The translations under genes were made by a program, and so were the position numbers. Under the pieces are notes generated by a model. The model was not told the origin of the DNA and ran no database searches. It saw only the letters and a list, made by a program, of their open reading frames with translations. DNA of 64,000 bases, taken from NCBI RefSeq assembly GCF_001956045.1, contig NZ_MRTH01000003.1:1-64000 (forward strand). Direction: 5' to 3'. Shown in pieces: positions 15,950 to 24,460 of this stretch; positions within the stretch are counted from its first letter, which is position 1, and the number at the start of each line of letters is the position of its first letter. This stretch comes from Paenibacillus sp. FSL H7-0331. Lineage in GTDB: Bacteria; Bacillota; Bacilli; Paenibacillales; NBRC-103111.

Positions 15950-17421
15950 AAGGAAATAAGCTTGAATCGTCGGAAAGCTGGAGCGAATCTAAACTCAAGG
16001 CGTTATTTCCTCACTCGGCGGACGTCCAGATTCATAATTTTCGATTAGAGGATGATGGTTGCTCCGAAGTTACTCTCATTTATAGCGAGGGCTTGTGTGA
16101 TACCACTCAAATTGGTAGGGTCGTTCTACCTCAGCTTAAAAATATGTATCGCCAGCATGGATTTACTGACTTGCAAGGGGATAATGTATACGGCACCCTC
16201 CCTATACATCCAGTAGAGGCCGAAGCCACACCTGTAGAAATAGCCGAATTATTATTTCAGGGGGATCTCCTGCTGCTGTTTCCTCAAACCTCAGCTTTAT
16301 TTAGAATGTGTATCGGTCATCGTTCTGAGCGCACTCCTGAAGAATCAAGTACAGAGATATCGATCAAGGGTCCCAAAGATGGATTCGTAGAAGACATCAT
16401 GGTGAATGTGTCACTGATCCGCAAACGGATTCGCAGCAATTCCCTCTGCTATGAAACCGTTACGCTGGGAAGACGAACTAGAACAAGAGTCGGTTTGCTG
16501 TACATTGATGACATTATTTCCCCTGATGTGTTGAATGAAGTGAAAAAAAGGCTTAACAAGATTGATGTGGATGGACTTTATAGTATAAACCAACTTGAAG
16601 AAATGATTGTTGACGCCAAGTATTCGATGTTTCCTTTACTCGATTACAGCGGTCGACCTGACAAAGCAGTAAGCAGTCTATTGGCAGGGAGATTTGTCAT
16701 CATTGTCGATGGGAATCCAATGGTATTAGTTGGGCCTACGACCTTTTTGCTTCTAATAAAATCACCTGAAGATCTATATTTTAGTTTCCAAAATGTATCA
16801 TTTGCACGTTTGATACGTTTATTCAGCTTCTGTATATCTATTTTGCTGCCTGGTATTTGGGTTTCGTTGTCTTCTTTTCACCAGGATCAGATCCCCTTTC
16901 GACTGATGGCAACCATTGCTTCAGCACGTATTGGATTGCCCTTTACCGCACAAGCAGAATTGTTAATTTTACTGGTGCTATTAGAGATATTCAGAGAAGC
17001 GGGTCTTCGACTACCGAGTACAATTGGACAGACATTGACCGTTGTTGGCGGATTAATTATTGGTGATGCATCTATTCGAGCCGGGTTGGTTTCTCCAAGC
17101 GTTGTTGTCGTTGGCGCCATTACAGTAGTTGCAGGAACTACTTTAGTCAATCAATCGTTAAGTTCAACCGTCAGTTTCATGCGATTTTTGATGTTTATGA
17201 TTTCTTCTTTTCTTGGCATGTACGGACTCATCCTTGGGATGCTGCTGATTCTAGGTTATATGAGCCAGCTTCGTTCCTTCGGTGTGCCCTATATGGCGCC
17301 GATTTCCCCTCCGCATTTTAAAGAAATGTTAGGCGCTGTTCTTCGACTTCCCTGGAGCAAATACAAAAAAAGACCTCAATCATTACACACCATAGATTCG
17401 GACCGACAAGGGGAGGATTAG
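15946..17421 (+). CDS. Spore germinant receptor A subunit (GerA family)
   Basis: A 491-residue GerA/SpoVAF-family protein: a large hydrophilic N-terminal domain (about 1-285) followed by about five membrane segments. The family signature EIFREAGLRLPSTIGQT lies in the membrane half. The start is fixed by AAAGGAGG before ATG 15946; the frame is open further upstream only as an overlap with the B-subunit gene. With its neighbours it forms a complete germinant receptor. Confidence 0.9.
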   Translation: MKGNKLESSESWSESKLKALFPHSADVQIHNFRLEDDGCSEVTLIYSEGLCDTTQIGRVVLPQLKNMYRQHGFTDLQGDNVYGTLPIHPVEAEATPVEIAELLFQGDLLLLFPQTSALFRMCIGHRSERTPEESSTEISIKGPKDGFVEDIMVNVSLIRKRIRSNSLCYETVTLGRRTRTRVGLLYIDDIISPDVLNEVKKRLNKIDVDGLYSINQLEEMIVDAKYSMFPLLDYSGRPDKAVSSLLAGRFVIIVDGNPMVLVGPTTFLLLIKSPEDLYFSFQNVSFARLIRLFSFCISILLPGIWVSLSSFHQDQIPFRLMATIASARIGLPFTAQAELLILLVLLEIFREAGLRLPSTIGQTLTVVGGLIIGDASIRAGLVSPSVVVVGAITVVAGTTLVNQSLSSTVSFMRFLMFMISSFLGMYGLILGMLLILGYMSQLRSFGVPYMAPISPPHFKEMLGAVLRLPWSKYKKRPQSLHTIDSDRQGED

Positions 17422-17422
17422 C

Positions 17423-18574
17423 GTGGCTGTAAGCATAAAATGGGTTCTCATACTGGCTGTACTCCTATTGGAGTCAGGCTGCTGGGATTCCAAGCCTATT
17501 CAAAATATGGTCTATGTAACAGCTATTGGTCTGGATTATGAGGAAGGCAATTTTATTGTCCATGTACAGACACTAAATTTTAGTAATGTGGCCAAGAGTG
17601 AAAATTTCGAAATTGGTAAAAATGTACCCGTGTGGTTAGGCAGAGGAGAGGGGAAAACGGTCAGCGAAGCTTTAACATCGATCTACGCGACCTCACAGGT
17701 AAGAGTATACTGGGGACATGTCAGAGCGATCATTTTCAGTGATAGAATGCTTAATGCGACAGATTCGGTTAAGCATGCTTATGACGCCATAAACCGTTAT
17801 CGTGAGATTAGATATAACATTTTAGTATACGGTACGAAAGAGCCCATGACCAAGATCCTTACACAAAAATCAATTTTTAATTTTTCACCATTAGAGAGCA
17901 TCATGGATACCCCGGAAGATAGCTATTCTCAAAGGTCCTTTATTCCTCCCCAGTATGGTTACAGGCTTATCGCAGAAGTGAGCGAGCCCGGAAGGACGGC
18001 AATGCTTCCATCGCTTGCCACCGTAGACGATAGCTGGACGGAGGATCAAAAGAAAAAATCAATGTTTAAAGTGGACGGAGCCTACATGGTGAACACGCAA
18101 GAACTGAGAGGTTGGTTTTCCGGTGACGATCTCAAGGGAGCCAGATGGCTATATAAAAAAATGAAACGTGCGATCATTAATATTCCCGGTAATGGGGACC
18201 CGATCGCGGCATTAGTCCTGAAGCTGCCTAAACATCGTATAGAGACTTACCTTGAAAATGGGGAATTGCGCTTTAATATCACTGTTGAGGTCCAAGCTTA
18301 TGTAGATGAAATGGTCCAAAACACATCTACAAAGAAGATGGAGCAGGAAGCGGAAGCGGTTGTTCGCGAAGAAATAAAATCGACCTATTTAAAGGGAGTT
18401 TCGAAGCAGACGGATATTCTGAACTTGCTGGGACAACTTTATGAAAAAAAATATAAAATATGGAAAAGCTTATCTGACGAAAACCAGCTGGTATTAAAAG
18501 AAGATACTTTGAACAAAATCGATGTTCACGTAAGGATAACTAACACAGGGACCTACAAAGGCAAGGCACGTTGA
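17423..18574 (+). CDS. Spore germinant receptor C subunit (Ger(x)C lipoprotein)
   Basis: A 383-residue lipoprotein. A short signal sequence ends in LESGC, followed by WDSKPI, the usual start of mature GerC proteins (GCWD...). It begins at a GTG one base after the GerA stop, behind GGGGAGG. The rest matches the Ger(x)C layout of three domains (FSNVAKSENFEIG, NRYREIRYNILVYGT and the C-terminal VRITNTG). It completes the operon in B-A-C order. Confidence 0.9.
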   Translation: MAVSIKWVLILAVLLLESGCWDSKPIQNMVYVTAIGLDYEEGNFIVHVQTLNFSNVAKSENFEIGKNVPVWLGRGEGKTVSEALTSIYATSQVRVYWGHVRAIIFSDRMLNATDSVKHAYDAINRYREIRYNILVYGTKEPMTKILTQKSIFNFSPLESIMDTPEDSYSQRSFIPPQYGYRLIAEVSEPGRTAMLPSLATVDDSWTEDQKKKSMFKVDGAYMVNTQELRGWFSGDDLKGARWLYKKMKRAIINIPGNGDPIAALVLKLPKHRIETYLENGELRFNITVEVQAYVDEMVQNTSTKKMEQEAEAVVREEIKSTYLKGVSKQTDILNLLGQLYEKKYKIWKSLSDENQLVLKEDTLNKIDVHVRITNTGTYKGKAR

Positions 18575-18785
18575 TTTACAAAATCACATCGATATAGCAT
18601 ATTGGGGAGGACCGATGAAGCAGCTATGCAATTCCGATTGCAGACACGCCTGCTCACGGTCTTTCCTTTCTTCAGAGCGCTTTTAATGAAAGCGTAATCA
18701 AATTGAGCGGTGATGGATGCAACCCACAAGAATCATATATGTAATTTTTGCTCTGAAAATTACAACCAGAATAATTAAAAATATA

Positions 18786-18814
18786 TTGAAGAAAATTTTC
18801 ATCTATTATATAAT
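18786..18814 (+). promoter_or_regulatory. Promoter of the RpiR regulator, with candidate operator boxes
   Basis: TTGAAG (18786-18791), 17 bases and TATAAT (18809-18814) form a good sigma-A promoter. The spacer begins with the palindrome GAAAATTTTC. Related GAAAATT boxes lie near 18755 and 18824 (the latter reads GAAAATTAATTTC). RpiR/MurR proteins often repress their own promoters through such A/T-rich dyads; this link is inferred. Confidence 0.6.
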
Positions 18815-18856
18815 CGTTTTACAGAAAATTAATTTCTTTAAGGGTGGGGTGAGGAA

Positions 18857-19753
18857 TTGGAAGAAGAAGCTCAGCTAAATGTAGGAATATTTCTAAAACT
18901 GCGGGAAATCGCTAATAACTTGACGCTGGCGGAGAAGAAGGTGGCTGAGTTTATTATTCAATCCGGTGATGAAATTATCCGGATGACGATTACCGAATTG
19001 GCTCAGAAATGCGACAGCAGCGAGTCCACGATTGTCCGTTTATGCAAAAAGCTTCGGTTGCGGGGTTATCAGGAATTGAGGGTGGCACTAGCTCAGGATT
19101 TGGTTTCTTCACCTGTGAAGCAGATTCACGAAAAGGTCGATTTGAAGGATACGGCAGAGCAAACGATGCGGAAGGTATTTCAAGCGGCTGCTCAGGCGTT
19201 AAGCGATACCGAGTCCGTGCTCTCTGTAGACAATCTGATTAAAGCTATTGAATATGTCAAAGAGGCTAGAAGCATTTCGTTTTTTGGTATTGGCGCTTCA
19301 GGCGTCATCGCTTTAGATGCGTATTACCGCTTTTCCAAGCTGGGGATCAGCTGCCATTATGCTACGGATGGTCACAGCCAGACGAACAAGGCCATTTTTC
19401 TGGGTGAGGGTGACGTTGTTATAGGCATTTCACATTCGGGACGCACCCGTGATGTTATTCGTACACTCGATATCGCTCAAAGCAAAGGAGCCAAAACGAT
19501 AGCGGTAACCCAATTCGGTCATTCTCCTATAACCGAGGTTGCTGATACGGTGCTGTTCACATCTTCCCGTGAAACCGCTTTTCGCACAGAGGCGATGGCT
19601 TCGCGGATCGCACAAAGTGCGATTCTCGACTCACTATTTGTCAATGTGGCCCTAACCAGATATGAGGAAGTCATTAAGAATTACGAGCAAGTCAGGCAAG
19701 TGACCTCGGAAATGCGAATTGATCATATGAAAGACCTACACAAAAAGGGTTAA
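18857..19753 (+). CDS. RpiR/MurR family transcriptional regulator (HTH + SIS)
   Basis: A 298-residue regulator with an N-terminal RpiR-type HTH (about 1-80; AEKKVAEFII, then CDSSESTIVRLCKKLRLRGY) and a C-terminal SIS sugar-phosphate isomerase-like domain (about 120-260; FFGIGASGVIALDAYYRF and GISHSGRTRDVI) that binds a phosphosugar effector. The start is a TTG behind GGTGGGGTGAGG. It precedes the importer/catabolic operon on the same strand and is the obvious candidate to regulate it. A phosphorylated amino-sugar acid from the kinase in that operon is a plausible effector. Confidence 0.88.
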   Translation: MEEEAQLNVGIFLKLREIANNLTLAEKKVAEFIIQSGDEIIRMTITELAQKCDSSESTIVRLCKKLRLRGYQELRVALAQDLVSSPVKQIHEKVDLKDTAEQTMRKVFQAAAQALSDTESVLSVDNLIKAIEYVKEARSISFFGIGASGVIALDAYYRFSKLGISCHYATDGHSQTNKAIFLGEGDVVIGISHSGRTRDVIRTLDIAQSKGAKTIAVTQFGHSPITEVADTVLFTSSRETAFRTEAMASRIAQSAILDSLFVNVALTRYEEVIKNYEQVRQVTSEMRIDHMKDLHKKG

Positions 19754-19784
19754 CGGGTTGAACAGGCGTCAACAAATATACAAT

Positions 19785-19809
19785 TAGGTTCATCTTGCAA
19801 ATGGACCTA
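19785..19809 (+). other. Hairpin before the lipoprotein ribosome-binding site
   Basis: TAGGTTCAT (19785-19793) pairs with ATGGACCTA (19801-19809) with one wobble and a seven-base loop. It ends four bases before the GGGAGG of the next gene. There is no T-run, so it is more likely an mRNA-stability or translation element than a terminator. Confidence 0.4.
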
Positions 19810-19826
19810 TCGGGAGGTTATTAGTT

Positions 19827-21455
19827 TTGAAGAAGAATCCATTCAAAATGTTAACGTTAGTTGTTGCCATTGCTTTGACAGCGGGCTGTACCAGTACGTC
19901 TGCACCTGCACCTGTACCTGCGAATAATGCTGCGGGAGGAACAAGCGTCAAAAAAGATTCCATTGTTTACGCGCAAAGTGTAGCCATCACTTCACTGGAC
20001 ACAGCAGGAATGCAGCCCCAAGGTTACCCTTCCGGTTATGAAGCGGCTTTTGCGATATATAACGGTTTGGTCAAATTCGACGACAAGCTGGAGTTTAAAC
20101 CTGACCTGGCAGAGAAATGGATGACTTCCAGTGATGGGAAGACGTGGAGCTTTAGTTTGCGTAAAGACGTCAAGTTCCAGGACGGAACCCCGTTTAATGC
20201 GGATGCAGTCGTTAGCGTATATACCAAAATGCTCGATAAGACGTATAATACCGGAGCTTCTACCCTCTGGGCACCGATTGACAAAATTGTCAAGGTGGAT
20301 GATTACAATGTACAAATCTTGACCAAAGAGCCGTATGGCGGATTGTTGAACACGCTTGCTCATGGGTCCGCACTTATTCCAAGTCCAGCAGCTTTAGAGA
20401 AATATGGTAAGGATATCGGACTGCATCCGGTTGGAACCGGGGCTTACATTCTCGATAAGATTGAACCGGGCACTCAGGTTGTACTGAAAGCCAACGATAA
20501 CTATTACGGCGGGAAGCCCGCTTATAAACAAATTACATTTAAATATGTCGGAGATGCATCTTCACGTATCGCAGCTTTGAAAAGCGGTCAAGCGGATGTG
20601 ATTGACGCGGTTCCCGTGGAGCAAGCCGATGATCTGAAATCGAGTCCGAATGTAGATCTGATTAATGTTCCGGGACTACAGGTATTTGGCATCGGCCTCA
20701 ATCAGAATAATACGATTCTTCAGGATAAAAATGTTCGTCAGGCTCTGAATATGGCGATTCAGAAGGAAGCTATCGTCAAAACCTTGTTCAAAGGATATGG
20801 AACGGTACTAACAAGCCCTCTTGCTCCTAATACAACCGGGTATGTGAAATCGGGCGAATACAGCTTTGATGTGGAGAAGGCGAAGAAAATATTAGCTGAC
20901 GCAGGCTGGAAAGCAGGAGCGGACGGGACGCTAGAGAAGGAGGGGAAGAAGCTTTCCTTTAATCTGCGGACGCCGGATGGTATGTATCCAAACGACGTCA
21001 TTGTTGCCGAAACCATGAAGAGCCAGCTCAAAACCATCGGAGTCGATGTCAAAATCAACAAGGTGGAGAAATCAACCTTCTGGGATGGAATCAAGGTTCC
21101 ACAAGCAAAAGTGGATTTCGATATGGTTTTGTTTGGTTACAACCCATCACACGGCAATGGAGGCATTCAGTTGGACGCGTTGTTTGCGACGAATCCGGAT
21201 GCAGCCAAAAACCCGCCGCAGTGGAACTTTAACTGGTACAGCAACAAAGCGGTGGATGAGCTGATACAGAATGCTAACAAAGAGGTTGATCAGCAAAAAC
21301 GGACCCAACTGCTGGGTCAGGCCGAGAAAATGATATGGGACGACGCCCCCTATATTTGGCTGTATGCCAAAAATAATATAGCGGCCAAAGCCAAAAGTGT
21401 AGATGGCATTAAAGTACTTCCGGTAGTGTTTACCTTGGTACACGAAGCTAAATAA
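19827..21455 (+). CDS. ABC importer solute-binding lipoprotein, family 5 (peptide/opine/nickel type)
   Basis: A 542-residue extracellular binding protein of the DppA/OppA family. The TTG start follows GGGAGG. The signal peptide ends in the lipobox LTAGC. SBP_bac_5 features include PDLAEKWMTSSDGKTWSF near residue 90, the FQDGTPFNADAVV block and VGTGAYILDKIEPG. The operon carries two permeases and two ATPases that complete the importer, with four catabolic genes in between. Family-5 proteins bind peptides but also opines and sugar derivatives, so an amino-sugar acid is possible. Confidence 0.9.
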   Translation: MKKNPFKMLTLVVAIALTAGCTSTSAPAPVPANNAAGGTSVKKDSIVYAQSVAITSLDTAGMQPQGYPSGYEAAFAIYNGLVKFDDKLEFKPDLAEKWMTSSDGKTWSFSLRKDVKFQDGTPFNADAVVSVYTKMLDKTYNTGASTLWAPIDKIVKVDDYNVQILTKEPYGGLLNTLAHGSALIPSPAALEKYGKDIGLHPVGTGAYILDKIEPGTQVVLKANDNYYGGKPAYKQITFKYVGDASSRIAALKSGQADVIDAVPVEQADDLKSSPNVDLINVPGLQVFGIGLNQNNTILQDKNVRQALNMAIQKEAIVKTLFKGYGTVLTSPLAPNTTGYVKSGEYSFDVEKAKKILADAGWKAGADGTLEKEGKKLSFNLRTPDGMYPNDVIVAETMKSQLKTIGVDVKINKVEKSTFWDGIKVPQAKVDFDMVLFGYNPSHGNGGIQLDALFATNPDAAKNPPQWNFNWYSNKAVDELIQNANKEVDQQKRTQLLGQAEKMIWDDAPYIWLYAKNNIAAKAKSVDGIKVLPVVFTLVHEAK

Positions 21456-21556
21456 TCGGTTCTTGATCGATGAAAATTCAGAAATGCCAACGGATGGCAC
21501 CTATACGACCCGAGGTGCTTTCCCTGTTCATATGGCAGGAAAGGAAGAGAGAGACA

Positions 21557-22477
21557 TTGGCAGGTTACATTGTCCGCAGATTCTTCTATTTGATTATACA
21601 AGTATTTGTCCTTTTAACTTTAATGTTCGTGTTATTCCGTTTGGTGCCGGGCGACCCCGCCTCATTGATATTAGGCGGCAACGCTTCACAGGATGAAGTG
21701 GACCGATTGCGGCATGCTATGGGATTGGATAAATCGATATTGCTGCAGTATGTAGATTATTTAGCTAACCTGCTGCGGGGCAATCTCGGTGATTCGATAT
21801 CTTATAATTTGCCCGTTCTTCAGGTGATATCGGGTCGCATATGGCCAACCGTTCAACTGATGCTGGTCAGCATCATTATTGCCATAACAGTTGGCATTCC
21901 AGCGGGCATTATTTCGGGGCTCCGTCCTCGTGCGTTCAGCAGTCGGTCGCTATTGTTGATCTGGATTGGTTTCCTTGCTGTGCCTAATTTCTGGCTGGGA
22001 TTGCTGCTGGTTCAACTATTCTCTGTGGAGCTGAACTGGCTGCCCGCTATTGGATATGGCAGCGCACTTGCACTGGTTATGCCGGCAATTGCCATTTCCG
22101 CAAGATTAATCGCTTTGATTGCCCGGATGACGAGGACGGCTATGATGGAGGTTCTTCATGAGGATTTTATCCGTACGGCAGAGGCCAAGGGGATTCCGGG
22201 ATGGAAGGTTGTCATCAAGCATGCGCTTCGTCCGGCGCTTCCACCAGTTATCACCATGATCGGTTTGCAGGCAGGTTATTTGCTTGGGGGATCGGTTGTA
22301 GTGGAAAATTTGTTTTCCTATCCAGGTATGGGTCAATTGCTATTATCCGCCCAAAGCATGCGCGATTATTCACTCATGCAAGGGATTACGATCTTTTTTG
22401 TAGGCAGCTTTCTGGTCATTAATTTATTTGTCGACTTGCTCTATGGGCGGATCGATCCGCGGATTCGTTACGATTAG
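21557..22477 (+). CDS. ABC importer permease, DppB type
   Basis: A 306-residue membrane permease. From the TTG at 21557 it reads LAGYIVRRFFYLI, the standard DppB N-terminus, and GGAAGAGAG lies upstream. An in-frame ATG at 21470 lacks a ribosome-binding site. RLVPGDPASLILGG, FLAVPNFWLGLLL and the EAA-like loop RTAEAKGIPGWKVV followed by HALRPALPP are typical. It pairs with the next gene to form the channel. Confidence 0.88.
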   Translation: MAGYIVRRFFYLIIQVFVLLTLMFVLFRLVPGDPASLILGGNASQDEVDRLRHAMGLDKSILLQYVDYLANLLRGNLGDSISYNLPVLQVISGRIWPTVQLMLVSIIIAITVGIPAGIISGLRPRAFSSRSLLLIWIGFLAVPNFWLGLLLVQLFSVELNWLPAIGYGSALALVMPAIAISARLIALIARMTRTAMMEVLHEDFIRTAEAKGIPGWKVVIKHALRPALPPVITMIGLQAGYLLGGSVVVENLFSYPGMGQLLLSAQSMRDYSLMQGITIFFVGSFLVINLFVDLLYGRIDPRIRYD

Positions 22478-22491
22478 GAGGTGGCCGGAAG

Positions 22492-23358
22492 ATGGCTTCC
22501 GCATCGGTTATTCAGAAGAAAAGCAATTTCGTCGTCCGGTTCCTCAAACCTATGCTTAAGGAATCGACTCTGGCGGTAGGAGCCTTATTACTATTAATTA
22601 TTGTATTGTGCAGCTTATTGGCTCCTTGGATAACACGCTACGGTCCAGAAGAGCAGGATTTGATGGCGGCTTTATTAACACCATCTGGGCAGCATTGGTT
22701 TGGCACGGATGAGCTGGGTAGAGATATTTTTTCGCGAGTCATTTATGCAAGTAGGATTGATTTGTCGATTGCTATCGGTGGTGTCCTGTTGGCATTTATA
22801 TTGGCGCTGCCGTTTGGCTTATCAGCCGGGTATTACGGAGGGAGAATTGATCGTCAAATCTCAACGATTTCTGAATCGATTCTGACCTTTCCTTCATTGG
22901 TATTAGCCATAATTATCGTATCGATGATAGGTACGGGCAAAACCGGATTAATCATTACGGTTATGATTACACAGGCGCCGCAGCTTGTGCGTTATATAAG
23001 AGGGTTTGTGTTTCAAATTCGTGAAATGGAGTATATCACAGCAGCTAAAGCAGCGGGAAGCCGTACCTTATTTATCATGGTGCATCATGTGCTTCGCAAC
23101 ATTCTCGGGTCCAGTATGGTTATTCTGAGTTTAATGGCCAGCGAGGCGGTATTGGTTGCAGCAGCACTAGGGTTTCTAGGGCTGGGTGTACAACCTCCTG
23201 ATCCGGAATGGGGCACGATGCTCAGCCGAAGTCGTTCTTATTTCACGCAGACGCCGCATTTGATGTTTTTTCCGGGTTTAGCTATTGCTGTGCTAATTCT
23301 TAGCTTTAATTTGCTGGGTGACGGTTTACGTGATTATATGGACTCGAAAAAAAGATAG
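22492..23358 (+). CDS. ABC importer permease, DppC type
   Basis: A 288-residue membrane permease, partner of the DppB-type subunit. The HWFGTDELGRDIFSRVIYAS motif near residue 63 and the EAA-like loop (ITAAKAAGSRTLF) are diagnostic of DppC/OppC. ATG 22492 follows AGGAGG. The C-terminus FNLLGDGLRDYMD is also standard. Confidence 0.9.
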   Translation: MASASVIQKKSNFVVRFLKPMLKESTLAVGALLLLIIVLCSLLAPWITRYGPEEQDLMAALLTPSGQHWFGTDELGRDIFSRVIYASRIDLSIAIGGVLLAFILALPFGLSAGYYGGRIDRQISTISESILTFPSLVLAIIIVSMIGTGKTGLIITVMITQAPQLVRYIRGFVFQIREMEYITAAKAAGSRTLFIMVHHVLRNILGSSMVILSLMASEAVLVAAALGFLGLGVQPPDPEWGTMLSRSRSYFTQTPHLMFFPGLAIAVLILSFNLLGDGLRDYMDSKKR

Positions 23359-23408
23359 GAATGAACATCTAATAGAAATCGAACACAACAGGGAGTGAAG
23401 ATACAGTC

Positions 23409-24446
23409 ATGAATCCTATTCAGACAAAACTGCAGCTGGAAGTCAAATACGCTCGTTTGGGAGAAGTCATTGATGCGTTGGTATCCAAAGATTTTACGGC
23501 TAGGGGAATCTCGCATGAGCTCTATGATGCGGCGAGGGAACAAACAGGGCTGCCGTTGACAATGGCCGCTGCCGAGCATTTGCGGCAGCATGTCGGCAAA
23601 GGGGATCGCGTGCTGATATTTACAGGCTGGCCATCCCGTTCATGGTTGATCAAAGGCTTGACTGAGACCGATGGTCCGGTTGGGGCTGCAGTGTTGGCAA
23701 GAGCCTTGGAGCAGGCTTTAGGCGTCGTACCGATATTGGTCATGGAGAAATCGTTGATTCCTTTCGGTGAAGTTGCGCTGCGTGCGGCAGGATTAATCGT
23801 CAGTGATTTGGAAACGGCGCTTAAATCCAAGCCGGGTCCACCTTCAGCCTCTGTGGCTGCGGTCATAGATTTTCCAACCAGCTGGGAAGAGGGAAGCCTT
23901 GCCGTGGATCCTCTGCTGAAGCGGATCCAGCCTAAAGCGATGATTTCCGTGGAGCTTCCAGGAGCTAATGCAGAACGGAAATATCATAATGTAACAGCAC
24001 GCGAGGTGCCTTCTGAGCTTGTAATTAAAGCGGATCTCTTGTTTAGCGAAGCACGTAAACGCGGGATTGCTACTATTGGAATTGGTGATGGCGGTAATGA
24101 ACTGGGTATGGGGAATGTCCGCAGCGCCATTGCCGCTCATTTGTATCGGGGGGAAGCTGTAGCGCCAGCAACAGAAGTTGATATACTCATTGCCTCCGTG
24201 ATTTCGAATTGGGGAGCATGCGGGCTTGCCGCTGCGATCGCTGCACTTGCCGGCAAACCTGAAGTGCTTCGCGCCATTGATGTGATCCGGATTACCGATC
24301 GTCTGGTGGATGCAGGGGCGATAGACGGATTAACGGCTTACGTTGATCCCAAAAATGACGGAACGAGCCATGAGATCAATCGTGCATTAATGAATTTCCT
24401 ATATATGTCGGTAACGATGCATCTTGACGGTTGGGTCAAAGGCTAA
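23409..24446 (+). CDS. D-glutamate cyclase-like (DUF4392) protein
   Basis: A 345-residue cytoplasmic protein resembling the DUF4392/glutamate-cyclase domain. Visible blocks are RVLIFTGWPSRSW, ETDGPVGAAVLARALEQALG, MISVELPGANAERKYHN and IATIGIGDGGNELGMGNV; the last two match the family's phosphate/substrate loops. The characterised relative converts D-glutamate and 5-oxo-D-proline. Its position between importer permeases and amino-sugar-acid enzymes suggests it may open or close a lactam or act on a related amino acid, but the substrate is unknown. Confidence 0.75.
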   Translation: MNPIQTKLQLEVKYARLGEVIDALVSKDFTARGISHELYDAAREQTGLPLTMAAAEHLRQHVGKGDRVLIFTGWPSRSWLIKGLTETDGPVGAAVLARALEQALGVVPILVMEKSLIPFGEVALRAAGLIVSDLETALKSKPGPPSASVAAVIDFPTSWEEGSLAVDPLLKRIQPKAMISVELPGANAERKYHNVTAREVPSELVIKADLLFSEARKRGIATIGIGDGGNELGMGNVRSAIAAHLYRGEAVAPATEVDILIASVISNWGACGLAAAIAALAGKPEVLRAIDVIRITDRLVDAGAIDGLTAYVDPKNDGTSHEINRALMNFLYMSVTMHLDGWVKG

Positions 24447-24460
24447 TGACGGGAGGCGAT

